Source of the DNA: Datisca glomerata
Lineage: Eukaryota > Streptophyta > Magnoliopsida > Cucurbitales > Datiscaceae
Direction of reading: 5' to 3'
Length of the DNA stretch: 64,000 nucleotides
Assembly (NCBI GenBank): GCA_003255025.1
Contig: QANY01013420.1
Location: 681,645-745,644 of the forward strand
The notes beneath the pieces were generated by a model, which was given only the letters and a program-made list of their open reading frames with translations, was not told where the DNA came from and made no database searches. Position 1 is the stretch's first letter, and each line of letters starts with the position of its first letter. A program made the position numbers and the translations under genes. Positions 10,701 through 22,989 of this stretch are shown piece by piece.

Positions 10701-13700
10701 ACAAGTGGTTAAGATCATTGCACCTGTTGATCAATGAAGTCTAATTTAAATATCTATATGTCAATTACTTTAAAGGCTAAAAACAAATAATACACGTTAT
10801 TAACAACCTGGGGTATGCCTAAAACGTATATACAACAAATTAATGATTTTTAGGAAAATATTTAATTCATTTGATGTTTGAAATATTGTCTTCATTTGTT
10901 ATTTTCCCTTGTACTCACTTATAAATAGACCAAATAAAAAAATCAAAAGTATAATTATTTGTACATATATTTTTGTCCTACTTTATGTACATAAGCTTTT
11001 AGTTTGCTTTGTAAAGCATTTCTTAAACCAAACATGCTGCCTTATAGAATGACTTTTAAGCCACTTGACCCCACTTGACCCCATATGAACCCATTGAGAT
11101 CCAATAAAATATTCAAAAATTAGATATATGATTAAGAAAATGGAAAAGAGAAGAACATATATTGTTATATATATCTAAATAATGTTATAATACGTTTGAG
11201 CAATGTTCGGAACATGTTGTAGGGAAAGATATAAATGAAAAATTAAATGGTAAAAGCAAAAAAAAAATTAATAACTAATTAAGAAAGCATTAATTAAACA
11301 CAATATTAAAACCGAGCAAATGGGGGGATGATGGGAGTCAGATTCTCAAACACATGCAGCATCATACGAGAATGTCCTTAGCAATCATCCTCCCCAAGTG
11401 TGTTATCGATCCCGAATCTAATCAATGCTTTATTAAAGAATTAAACTACTTCAATTTTTAGTACTTGCTTAACATAATTAAATCAATATCCTAACTACAT
11501 ACATCAAACCATATCAAATAAGATCTCTCTCTTAAGCTAATTTTTAATCATAGGTTATAAATGTTGCTCTATTCTGTCTATATATCATTGATTCTCCTTA
11601 GTTAACACGATTCATCGTCATGTCGAGTATATTTCTAGTAGAATCGTCATATTCATCTGTACACATTAAAAATTATTACATGATCACATAATTTTGTTAG
11701 GAGAGTTTCACACGAACAATTTCATTAAAAAGATTACGACGATGAAAAACGAGAGGGTAAATTTCATCTACTAATTGATGGGATATGATTTGTAGGATGA
11801 AGTGGTAAAATTCATGGTAGGGTATAAATTAATGGGTCCCAATTCTTTCGGGGTTCCGGCTGCAGCCACCAAACAAGGGGCCAAACTTTTTGGTGTTGAT
11901 AAATTAGCTTCTTCTGAGATTCTTTTGCGATTGAGAAATAATAATAGTGTAAGTAGATATGTGTTGTAGCCAAATTCAATGTTAGAAAGTAACCCTTCAT
12001 TGGTGATGAAGATAATCTATCAATCCAACATCTAAAGTTGTATGATTTGTAGATATTTTGTGATGTTTTAACAGTTGCATGATGTTTTCAACCTAAAATC
12101 GAGGCTACAAAATTCCTAAATTAGTGGTTTTTTGCCTTAACAAATATATATATGTAGCAATTTCGGATATATAGACAACAAAAAATAAAAATAATTATTT
12201 CAGCTACCGGCTTAACCCAACAATTTAAACATTTTGTATCACTTTTCTTTCGTTCTATTAAAAACCTAAGGATTCACGATTATTGCAATTAATCAAATAA
12301 AAGTAGTCATGTGTCCACATGAGGAATAATTTTGTTTCGAATTTTGAGATTACTAGCTTGTAATTTACATAATTTTTATTCAAAATATTTAAACCAAGTG
12401 CGTATTAATTAGTTAAGATAATTTTGCAAATGCAATAAATAAATTAATTTGGAGTTACCTTCCTGTATTTATTGATATGAGCTTGATCAGTGTTTCGAAT
12501 CTATGATAAAAAAGTTTTTTAGTTACGATGAAACTGAAAAAATTAAACCATGCTGATCTTATTTATTTGTATTAGTACGAAACCTTGAAAGAATTTCTAT
12601 CATTTTTAAAACGACTCTCAATCTCTTAAGTAGCCATAAAAATTGTAGATCAGATTGTTCAAATTTGTAATTCCCATATCTATTTCTGGGTAACCTTCAT
12701 GAATAATTATCTACTAGTTTTGTAGAGTTAATTAATATCAAGCCTTTTATCATTAAACCACACAGAAAATTATAATTTTGACAAGAAACCACATAGAAAA
12801 TTAAGCTACATAATTATAATGTCCCTCCATATACTACATCTAAAAATTGTGGAAGTAAATAAAGAAATGAAAAAATTCATTAAGAAAATACAATCTAATT
12901 GAATTATGGGGAGTTCTAGACCGATCAATTTAAACAAAGTTTTATTTGAGCAAGTATTTTGTGTCAGTTCATTTATTAATTGGTAAAAAATTACAATAAA
13001 GAATGTTGAAACATCGACAATAAATATTTGACACATCACTTACTTTAATGAATTTTTGTCTAATATATTAACAAAAAGTTGGTGAAAGAAGATATTCATG
13101 CCCATATTAATTTAATTTTTGCATTAGCGTCGGCTATCTAAATGTTTATCTTCGACTGATTTTGAGAGTGTACATGCCTTTAATAAAGAAGCACATGCAC
13201 TTCAGATAATTTAGGAGACAATTAAATTCTCTCTTAGTCTGATAATCTCAAGAGTTGAAGTGGAGATTTATACCCAAGACATCCGGGAGTATGACTCGCC
13301 CTAAGGTCCTCCTCAAGCATGGTTCCATTATACTTCTTTGCATTAGAGTACGTACTAAATCAGTAAATCCTCCACTTGTGACATATAATTATACCAAATT
13401 AATAATATGTTGATTTAGCAGCTACCATAATTTATCATGAGAAGTTCCTAAATTACTACTAACAATATTTATTTTTATTTGAACTTCTTACAATATCGAA
13501 ACGTTCCCATTTGATAAAAACAAACTTCTCTTGAGCTAGTGAGGAGATAATTATTTTGTATTCAAATCTAAAGATAATTGAAGACAAATTTAAACCAACT
13601 TTTTTTACATTATGGTGATCCACCAAAGATTACCAAAAAAGCAAGCATCTTGCACAGTGAAATATGATTTCATTGATTACAATGCCCTTGAAGGTGACTT

Positions 13701-14340
13701 TACATCCTCAGTTATCACCTTTATAAAAAGCTGCTTCATAACTTAATTAATCATGTCTCTTTATTTATATACATATACATAAATTACTTCTTTAAATTTG
13801 AAGCTAGTAAAAAGGGTATTTTGGTGAAAGAGATAGATTTTTCCCCCCCTTTGCTGTAAAGTGAAAAAGGAGGCGTAGTAGTAGAAGAAATATAAAAGAC
13901 CAACACAGTGTTGTGGGATAGACTGACAAAGAAGAATACAAGAATTCAAGAAGATTTTTTTTTCTTTTTATAAGTCTTGGTTGAAAAAGATTTTATTTGG
14001 TTAAAAATAAATTAAAAATATTTATTTATTTACTTATCATGAAGAAGGAAAAGTTTTACTGTGCGTGAGTGATAATTGTATAACTTTGTTTCTATGTGGG
14101 TATGTTGTTTTTCTTATGGAGCCCATCATTTTCTCTCTCTACCTTCTTGAGGGATCAAGTTCCCATCTCTCTCTAACAGGTTTATTAAGGAGAGCACAGC
14201 ATCCCCTGATCAATAAGAGAATTGGAAGAACCCCAAAGAGAGAAAGAGGGAGAGAAAGCTGGTTGAAGGAAAAAAAGCTGAAGCTTCACAAAAGCTAATT
14301 TAAAAGAAAGCTGATCAAGAGGTAACCGAAAGTAAACAAC
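7738..14340. other. AT-rich intergenic region, no gene seen
   Basis: About 6.6 kb with no coding frame of more than about 100 codons and none resembling a known protein. AT-rich stretches are dense between about 9800 and 11300. A polypurine-rich stretch lies near 8170-8250. The right end contains the upstream region of the IDD gene. I see no retroelement domains here. Confidence 0.7.
10677..10746 (+). repeat. Possible SINE-like (tRNA-related) fragment
   Basis: The stretch includes GCACAAGTGGTTAAGATC, which looks like a pol III A-box-type start of plant tRNA-derived SINEs, followed about 35 bp later by a weak B-box-like GTTGATCAATGAAG. No clear tail or target duplication was seen, so this is tentative. 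Confidence 0.2.
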
Positions 14341-14350
14341 TTTTGTTTTT

Positions 14351-14364
14351 CTTCTTCTTCTTCT

Positions 14365-14420
<56 letters not shown>
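14351..14420 (+). repeat. CTT and CT microsatellite in the probable 5' leader of the IDD gene
   Basis: Six to seven CTT units (14351-14370) run straight into about 25 uninterrupted CT units (to 14420), ending 70 bp before the start codon. CT/GA tracts are common in plant 5' leaders and core promoters and can bind GAGA-binding (BBR/BPC) factors; that role is inference here. Confidence 0.95.
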
Positions 14421-14421
<1 letters not shown>

Positions 14422-14445
14422 GTCTCTCCCATCTTCTAATTCTTC

Positions 14446-14457
14446 ATGAACTTCTAA
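14446..14457 (+). other. Minimal upstream reading frame (ATG-AAC-TTC-TAA)
   Basis: If transcription starts upstream of the CT tract, the only ATG between the tract and the IDD start opens a three-codon frame that stops 33 bp before the main ATG. Such minimal frames can reduce or permit reinitiation; no effect can be shown from sequence. Confidence 0.3.
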
Positions 14458-14490
14458 GAGAGGGAAAAAAGTTCACAACTTTCTTACCAT

Positions 14491-16701
14491 ATGTTACTCA
14501 ATACCTCTTCTTCCTCTATCCCCTCTTCTCAACCTATCTCCTCCTTAGAGAATGAAAACATCAACATCAACAAAAGAAAGCGCCGCCCGGCCGGAACTCC
14601 AGGTACGCCTAGTTCGGAAATTAACAATAATTAATCCTCTTCTACTAAAAAAGGAATACGATTATTTTTTAGTTAGTTGTGTTTAAAAAATATGGACCAT
14701 TGAATTTACTTCAATAATTCAAGACTAAGAATAATTTTTTTCTATATGCCAAACAGATCCAGATGCAGAAGTGGTGTCTCTATCACCAAAAACACTATTG
14801 GAATCAGATCGGTACGTGTGTGAGATCTGCAACCAAGGGTTTCAAAGAGACCAAAATCTACAAATGCATAGGAGAAGGCATAAAGTCCCATGGAAGCTAT
14901 TAAAGAGGGAGACACCGGTGGTGAGGAAGAGGGTTTTCGTGTGCCCGGAGCCGAGCTGCTTACACCACGACCCTTGCCACGCACTCGGCGACCTAGTCGG
15001 TATAAAGAAGCATTTTAGAAGGAAACATAGCAATAATAAGCAATGGGTTTGTGAGAAATGCTCCAAAGGTTATGCTGTTCAATCTGACTATAAAGCTCAC
15101 CTCAAAACTTGTGGTACTAGAGGCCATTCTTGTGACTGCGGCCGTGTTTTCTCAAGGTTCGTTTATTCCATCTTTATCTTCTTATTTCTAATACTATATT
15201 CGCTTGTCTAGCCTTACGCCTCAAAAGGTTAGATCACTATATAGGTTTAGTTTATTTGTGAATAAAGGGATTTTTAGAGAATTTCCAAATATACCTAGTG
15301 ATCATATACATGGATAAAGGGTGTGATTGAAATCATACTTAAAATTTGGTTTTGACCTAAAAAGGGTTAAAAAGGAAAAAAATGAGTGATGTGGTTTGAC
15401 TGAGTGGAAGTATAATTAATCCAAATTTAAACAACTTTTTCTTGGTTTGACATTTGCACAAACACATTTCCCAAAGATCAATTTCCGTTGGTCCATCATA
15501 TATAGATGTTTGCTTCAAATTCTTTGGCATTCCAATAACTCAAACCCCAACCCCGTTTCAAAAATTCATTTAATATATTATAATATGCATACATAGTAGT
15601 AACTCCAAAGGATATTTCTCAATTCTCAATGATTAGCGATTAAATTCTTTTAATTATCATAACATTCTTAATTCTCCTGACTTAACACGATCTCCAAAAT
15701 TCGAAGCCTACGTTCCCTACAAAGCAATGCAAAATTAGTTTGATATTATTTTTTTATAAGTGAGGTTGACTCAGAGCTTAAAGTTCCTCCAAATATTATT
15801 TAAGTTATAACATATCTTTACCAAAAAATATTGACATTATTTCTACTTTTGCTGTTATTGTTGTAGGGTGGAAAGCTTCATAGAACACCAAGATGCGTGC
15901 ACCATGAGTAGAGTAAGACCAGAATTACAAACACTACAGACAGCAGCAGCATGCTTGTCTCGTACAGCTTCAAGTCCAAGTCCCTCGAGCGACACCAACT
16001 TCAGCAGTGCTCCTCCTCCTCCTATTTGGCCATCTTTCTTAACACAAACAAACCATCACCCAAACGACACCTTCTCCAACCCCTCTCCTCACTCAAAACT
16101 TGCGAAAACCAATATCACCAACCTCCACAACCTAGACCTTCAGCTCTCCACCTCACCAATCCCCACAGACAATGCTTCAGCTGTTTCTCCCAAGCTGGAC
16201 AAAAATAATTACCATTCTACCAATACCCATTTGCAGCTCTCTATTGGTTCATGTGATTTCGGTGATCCAAAAACTGAACTAATCAATGATATTGAAAAAT
16301 CAAACAAGTTAGGTCATCAAGTTCTAAAGATAGCTATGTCAGAGAAAAGTTACGCGGAGGAAGCAAGAGAAGAAGCGAGAAGACAGATCGAATTAGCAGA
16401 ACGGGAATTCGCTAACGCGAAGAGAATGAGACAACAAGCTCAAGTTGAGTTAGAGAAAGCTCATGCTTTAAAACAACATGCAATTAAGCAAATCAATTCT
16501 ACCATTCTTCAAATCACATGTCAAGCTTGTCAACGACAGTTTCAAGCAAGAAGGCCGATAATTAGTGGTAGTAATCATGATCATCATGACAACTCTTTGG
16601 TGTTGAGCTACATGTCTTCTGTGATTACTACAGAAGGTGAAGTAGACAAAGATCTTCATCGGACATCGTTTAGTCTGGCAAAATCCACTAACGAACCATG
16701 A
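14491..16701 (+). CDS. IDD14/IDD15-like: INDETERMINATE DOMAIN C2H2 zinc-finger transcription factor (IDD14/15/16 clade)
   Basis: Three exons, 14491-14602, 14757-15156 and 15867-16701, joined by GT..AG introns of 154 and 710 bp, give 448 aa. A nuclear-localisation cluster KRKRRPAGTP lies at residues 28-37. The ID domain has four fingers: C59/C62/H75/H79, C100/C105/H123/H128, C136/C139/H152/C156 and C163/C165/H178/C182. All zinc ligands are intact. A low-complexity Ser/Pro/Asn linker follows, then a charged coiled coil (about 329-382), the clade motif ITCQACQRQFQ (387-397) and a SYMSS..TTEGE tail. These C-terminal features and the RYVCEICNQGF first finger separate it from the IDD1/JKD group. 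In Arabidopsis this clade acts in gravitropism, auxin-related organ form and starch metabolism, as nuclear DNA-binding regulators; the role here is inferred from family. The ATG at 14491 is chosen because it leads in frame into KRKRRPAGTP. It is the only apparently intact gene here. Which of IDD14, 15 or 16 it is needs a tree. Confidence 0.95.
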
Positions 16702-17767
16702 TGGGGTTTTTTTATTAACCTTTTTTAATGGTTCTCATAGTTATTTAAATGTGTTTTATCTTTTTTTATTCTAGATTATAGTATACCGAGGGAGTGTTGT
16801 GAATTGTGATCGTAATTTCAAGTTGAGTAATGTTGATTGATTATGCAAATCTTTTTTTTGGTGGTGTAATTTAATTTGTTCATTATTTTTTCAAAATGAA
16901 CATTTGCCATAATGGGTTTCTATCCGATTAATTAATTTCGACAATAACTCAATAAATAGTCACGACTGATTTCGTCCTCATAAAAAAAAGTAAGTTTTTC
17001 GCTAAAAAATTAAGAATTGAAATGTGGGGTTGTCATTACTCCTGATGAATAATTTAGGGTGGAGTGAGGGATTCTTGCTCCGTGACCATTTCATTGGATG
17101 AGATCAGAGAAAGTGATGGTGAAACTTTTGATAGTAAGTCTTGTGTTGGGATATCGTGTTTGGACTATTTGGATAGATCTTTTAATTTGTTGGGCAAAGG
17201 AAGAAGGTCATGTCATGGACAAGAAACTCTCAACTCTTTCTTCAGTAATTAAAGAATTGCTGATCAACACTGACCCAAGATTTATTGCTAAGTAACAAAT
17301 ATAGAGAGAAAGAGGACAGAGAGAGAATAAATGTGAATATATAAAGTAGCATGTTTTTCAGTGCCACTGATGTAAGGGCCTAAAAGGTTTAATGGCAGAC
17401 TCAGTCGTCCCTTTCATTTTACTCTCTCTTTCTCTCTCTAACTCAATCTTTCCCATAAACAGCCTTTGAATCAGAGCCCAATTGCAGAGAGGGAGAGTGC
17501 TGTTGCACAGCATCTTGCCAAAAAATGCAGAGACTATTCAAAGCTTTGTGAAGTTGAAGGGAAATTACTTTATGTTCATAATTGTGTATAGTTGTTTTCA
17601 GATTTCATGCCTAAAAAATAAAGATATAAAATAACCCAGACCAAAACTAATGCAAAAAAAAGGCCTTCATTTCTTTTCCAAAAGTACGCAGTTTAGGTTT
17701 ATTATGAATTTGGTCCTGAATTGCAGTTTCAAGATTGTTAGTTTAGTGAATTAAAATTATAAATCAT
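16702..17767. other. 3' flank of the IDD gene, no gene seen
   Basis: The first ~300 bp should contain the 3' UTR and poly(A) site; T-rich and TGTAA-type stretches lie near 16800-16880 but no single signal is decisive. A short GAGAGA-rich stretch (17300-17330) and a CTCTCT stretch (17420-17440) follow. Short reading frames near 17064-17295 resemble nothing known. Confidence 0.6.
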
Positions 17768-18093
17768 TGTTAAGTATTGAATGCCATAACTTTTTGCTAG
17801 CGATAGTAATGAAATGAAAGAGAAAACACAATAAAAGAACATAGATTTATAATGGTTTATCATCAATGTGAGAGCTACGTCCACTTTAAGTGTTGCAGGT
17901 TTTCACTATAACGAAGAATGCTAAATTTACAATATGATATCTTAAGCATCACACCTCTCTAGGTTTTAAACACACAAAAATCGACCGCTTAATATCCTAA
18001 ATAAAGTGAGAATATTAGGGCAGCCAAAAAAGAGATACAGAGTACCTAAAAAGTCTTTGAGTATTTAAAATATGTAGGCTACACACTCTAACA
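17768..18093 (-). repeat. 3' LTR of Copia element
   Basis: A 326-bp block with TGTTA...TAACA ends. Its first ~160 bp match 20594-20757 in the same orientation (shared AGCGATAGTAAT, AGGTTTTCAC). On the minus strand it follows the purine-rich stretch AGTCTCTAAGTGGAAGAT, the expected polypurine position. Confidence 0.8.
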
Positions 18094-20593
18094 ATCTTCC
18101 ACTTAGAGACTAATCATTCATCAAGTAAGTTCTCACAACTCTAAACAGAGTCCTTCCTTTGCAGCGGCTACAACTCATCATCCCTCAAGTAAGAAGTCCT
18201 ATTAAAGTTGCATACAACTTCAACTTCTCAATTGTGTCCGACTTCGTTAATATATCAACTTGTCTTTGACTTACTTGAATCTTCTCAAGAGCTGGCTGTA
18301 TGAAATGATATCAGACCTATATATGCTTTGTACTAGCATGATACACTGCATTATTCGCAAGACAAATAGCACTTTGACTATTACAATGCAAAATGCTTTT
18401 CCCTTTCTTCTGGTCCAGTTCTTCTAAGAAACATTGCAGTCATACAATCTTCTTACTAGCTTCTGTCACTACTACATACTCTGCCTCAGTAGTATAAGAA
18501 ATAACTATCTTCTGCAGTTTTTAGATCTAGCTAATTGTTGTACCATGCAATATGTAAACAAACTCAGTGGTACATTTCCTATTATTAATATCACCAGCAA
18601 TGTCTACATCAATAACCTTGTTGATTTAACTCTCTGATATTTAAGAGGTACTACAGATTCGGCCTTATGTTTCAAGAAGTCAGAGTTAACCCACTGCATG
18701 GGCTATATCTGGTTTGGTACATACCATGACATACATAAAACTGTCAAAAAGTATAAGGCACATTGACCATGTAGGCATGCTTCTACTCCATCAAAGGTGA
18801 TTTTTTTTTATAGTTTGAAGTCACTAGTCAATGGGTGCTCATGGGCTTTGTATCACTCATGCTAAACATGTCAAACACTTTATTCACATACTTGTTCTCT
18901 TACAACTCTAAGTGACCATTAACCTCATCTCTTAGTACTCATCTTTTTTCGGATTTTTTTTGTTGCTCCCAAATCCTTTATTGCAAAATCATTCGACAAC
19001 TTCCTCTTCAATTATCAATCTCCTCTATACAAGCCCCTACAATCAGCATTCATCTATAAATAACAATAAAATGATATAAGAGTAGTAAAAAAATTTCACA
19101 TAACAACAATGATTTGCTTGGCATCTCAAGAAATTGTTACCACACATGAACTAATCAAACTTCTTGTACCATTGTCTTGGAGCTTGATAGAGCATACAAG
19201 TTCTTTTGAAGTTTTTCACACCACTTTCTCCTTTCCATGTACTTTGAAATCATGTGGCTGCTCCATGTAATTTTCTTCCTCCAAATCACCATAAATAAAA
19301 GTTGTTTTACATTTAACTATTCTAAATTCATGTCATCTTTTGCCACTAAACTAAGCACAGTTCTGGCTGTGATTAACTTGACCACTGGGGAGAAAATTTC
19401 AATACTTCCTTTTGATGAAACTCATCTACAACAAGCCTTACTATATACTGTTTCCTACCATCATGTTCTTCTTTAACCTAGTAAACTCACTTGTCATACA
19501 ATACATTTTTTCCATTAGGTAAGTCTTTCAATTGCTATGTTTGATTTGACATTAAGAGTCTGTCTCATCCCTCACGACTAGCTCCCATTTAATTGATTCA
19601 TCTATCTCTGTCATTTCCTCATAACTCCCTAGTTCTAACATTGTCACTCAACAAAATGTAATATAAACAAGGGGAATATCTTTGTGGTGCTCTAATAGTT
19701 CTAAGAAAATCTTCTGGATTCAATCACACTGGTGTCAGGATTCACTTCAGGAGCTATACTCTCTTGATCTTCCTAATCACTTGTTTCAACTCAATTTAAT
19801 AAACAACTCATGCTCATGATAATCTTTCAATTTCCATCTCCCAAGAACTAATAACCAAACTCGGTATCAACATAACCAATGAAAAGGCACTTTTTAGATT
19901 TGATATCAAGTTTAGTTCTATCAGTACAATCAACATAAATGTAAGAAACACAACCACATACGTTTAGAAAAGAAATATTTACCTCATTAGTGCTCCAAAA
20001 CTCATTTGATGTTATGCAGCCCAATGGTGCTGAAAGTCCCTTTTTAATCAAATGTGTTGCAATATTAATTGCATCCTCGCATAACGTCTTTGGTAGTGCT
20101 ACATGCAATCTAATATCCCTAGCACATTCTGGTTGGCTCTTATTCATCATTTCCACCACATCATTCTGTTTAGGTATCCCTGAATGGTATTTAGCATCTT
20201 GATCCCATTATCATCACAATACCACTTGAAACTTCCATCATGTATTCAACCCCAATCATAAGCATTTTACCTTATAGTTTATCTCCTGCTCAACCATGGC
20301 TCTCCACCTTATGAAGCTATAAAAAACATCATATTTATTTTTCATCAAGTAAGCTCGTACCTTTCTGCATGAGTCATCAATAAATATCATAAATTACCTT
20401 TAGCCTCTAAGAGATGCAATAAGAGCAGGTCCCCATATGTCACTATGAACTAACTCCAATTTCTTTACTTTTATCTTTCCTGCCTATTTTAGAAAAACTA
20501 ACTCTTAAATCACTATTCACAACATGTAAATAGTATTGCCGTAGAAATTTGAGAAAAAATTAAATTTGTTATAACCTAAGATCTGATACTAGT
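18094..20593 (-). mobile_element. Copia internal region lacking gag and protease
   Basis: On the minus strand from right to left: a primer-site relic TAGTATCAGATC at about 20581-20592, then almost at once the integrase core (GDLWGPALIAS, FMIFIDDS near 20370-20450; LPKTLCEDAINIATHLI and CGCVSYIYVDC, 19860-20150). RT remnants (YGDLEEE near 19270, LLLYHFIV near 19060) follow, then RNase H (VVVTEASKKIVWLQCF near 18420-18480). Gag, protease and the pre-integrase region are absent: under 100 bp separate the primer site from integrase. Frameshifts are frequent. The domain order fits Ty1/Copia. Confidence 0.8.
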
Positions 20594-20757
20594 TGTTAAG
20601 GATTAAACACCCTAATCTCTTATTAGCGATAGTAATCAAAGAAAAAAATGAAACAAAAGAATACATAGATTAATAATGGCTCTCCCTCAATGTGATAGCA
20701 ATGTTCACTTTAACCGTTACAGGTTTTCACCATTATTATACTCAGAATTGCATCCCA
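20594..20757 (-). repeat. Truncated 5' LTR of the same Copia element
   Basis: Matches 17768 onward for about 165 bp from TGTTAAG, then diverges into repeated sequence at about 20757, leaving half of the expected 326 bp. Its position beside the primer-site relic identifies it as the 5' LTR. Confidence 0.75.
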
Positions 20758-21028
20758 TATGCTAATCTGAGGTAACCTCATCTAGTATGACCCAAATTGG
20801 CCTCATCCAGAATATGACCAGAAGTGACATTATATGTGGATGAACCCCGAGGAGCACAAAGTGATGCGCATTGCCTCGTCTAGGGTAAAATTAACAAGGA
20901 CGGGTCCTAGGAGCACTAAATAACATGTACTACCCTATCCAATGAAAAATGACTTAGGACGAGATCAAAGAGCACCAAGTGACTAGCATCGCCTCCCAAC
21001 CTGGCGAAACCACTAAGGAAGAAGTCCT
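20758..21028. repeat. Degenerate tandem repeat (~60-bp units)
   Basis: Imperfect units of about 60 bp contain AGGAGCAC.AAGTGA followed by a CCTC/CCTA-rich segment and AGGACG..GTCC; three copies can be followed from 20850 to 21028. Wording such as GAGGACGAG recalls the array at 28738 on the other side of the Copia insertion, so both may belong to one repeat region split by that element. Confidence 0.5.
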
Positions 21029-22885
21029 TGTTGGATTGGATTTTAAAAATTTGAAGAAAAGTTAATGAACCACGAACAATTCATGGGCGGATTATAAAAA
21101 AATTCAAAACAAATATTTAATCAAATTAAACATTAAACCATTCAACGATCATACATATTAAATAAATGTATCAAGAAGAGATATTAACAATTTTATACCT
21201 TTTCTTGTAATGGAGAATTTCTAAATTGGCGGGATCCAATTAATTGTCTCACATTCTTCATTCTTACAATTCGCAGAACTTCAATTGATCTTCACATAAA
21301 CAACCACTCGCAGGATTCAAAAGTATATCTCACAAGGATATTGATAGGAACTGAGTGTGAGCGCTCAAAACAACTACGAAATAAAAAATATTTTTTCTTC
21401 TTCCTCTAGAGGGTTCTGCGGCAACAATAGGGAGGAAGGGAGAGAAACTCTTCTTTGCTCTACCTAACCCTTAACTTAGCATAGGGTTAGGTTTGCAACC
21501 CTTTTATATTAATTACAAAATTTACCCATATAATTCCCTTGATAAAACCAAAATTTACCTCTTTTGCACTGCAATGTGTGATTTTTACATCTTCTCTAGA
21601 GCCAAAATATTGTCCAAATTTATCAACTAAAATTGATAAATTAAATTGATCTCTATCAATTAATTAATTTCTTTTATTTACTAATTATCTAATAATTATA
21701 AAATAATAAATTAATTAATTTGAACATTAATTCTGGTCTTCACTAATTTAGTGACGACACCCATCGCATATGAGTTCAGGAAGTGTATCTTGGTCCAAAA
21801 CATATTTTTGGTCCAACTAATGTTGTTTCTCATTCATGTACATATGAGCTACTCTTGAAACCGAATGGACCCACATGAATAAAACTATGAGATTCAAATA
21901 TCAGGATAATTTACCTCCATAAATTCCTGATCTATTTAATCTCGACATCATACGACTCCATTATAGGTCTGATGCCGAATCAACTCTCGATTCATGCACA
22001 CTACATTTTTTGTTGGTGCAAATAAATATATGTATTTCATGGTCCACATAATATTTTACGATGTTACCCTTCGTGAATATCAGTAACAAAAGCGAGATGT
22101 AAAATTATCATTTTACCTATCCAGTTATTATTTTCTTAACTCCTTTATTGACTGTGAATAAGAAATACATATCAACAAATTGTCTCGTGCAGTTCATAAT
22201 GTCTTACTCAATGACCCATGTCACTGAGTATCAGGCTCGGTTTATTTATTCACACACCCATCAATAAAAGCATAAGGTGATATTGTTGCTTTTACAATCT
22301 TATCACGAGTTCCATATCTGTGAATCACGTAACTCCAACATAGTTGAATCACAATCCCAACAGCCGATGTATTGTCCAACAATTTTAACTCACTCATTTG
22401 ATATATCAAAGATGAGAACTAACTAGGTCAAATTTCATATTCACCTTAGGATTAAACTAATTATAAAAATACCCTTAACGTGTAACAATTAGATTTAGAG
22501 CTAGATAAATGACTTTACTCTAAATTAATTTATTATCGGTCTATTTAACATGTTTCACAACATGTCTAGGTCAACCGTCACTCCCATGCCTTAAGACCGA
22601 CATCTTTTGGTTCAACCAACAATCGTAATCAGACTCGATTGCCCAGTCAATCCTAAAACTGTGAATAACATTCTAAAGTATTGCAGAAGAGTTTGACTGA
22701 AAGACCCCTATATCTTTACTCTTCTTATGTTGATAATAGTTTCAGGACTTAAGTAAATTATAAAGACACTTTAATTAAAGAAAAATTCATTTACTCATTA
22801 AATTCAGTAATACAAAAATATCAGAGAAATAACTAAATAATCATAAATAGTTATTACACCATACTTTATGGACATAATTTCAACA
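21029..22885 (-). repeat. 3' LTR of the 21029-28732 Copia
   Basis: 1857 bp; on the minus strand starts TGTTGAAATTATGTCC and ends with ATCCAACA. Collinear with 26893-28732 throughout, with many substitutions and small indels. On the minus strand it follows AGTCCAAATGGAAAAT, a weak polypurine tract. Confidence 0.9.
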
Positions 22886-22989
22886 ATTTTCCATTTGGAC
22901 TAAAGTAGACGTGTACAATCTTGTATCCCCATGCCCTCCAAATGACTATAAAAGACTATACTGCTTAAAGTCTTCGTGAATGGATATAT

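Noticed and set aside
14343..14555. Phe/Ser/Leu-rich frame over the CT tract
   Set aside because: It is a translation of the CTT/CT microsatellite in the 5' leader and overlaps the true IDD start in another frame.
14742..15066. Minus-strand frames opposite IDD exon 2
   Set aside because: They are shadows of the zinc-finger exon, which has a clear protein match on the plus strand.
17455..17560. Short purine-rich stretch with a small hairpin (TGCTGTTGCACAGCA), considered as a microRNA precursor
   Set aside because: The stem is only 5-6 bp and no known plant microRNA sequence is present.
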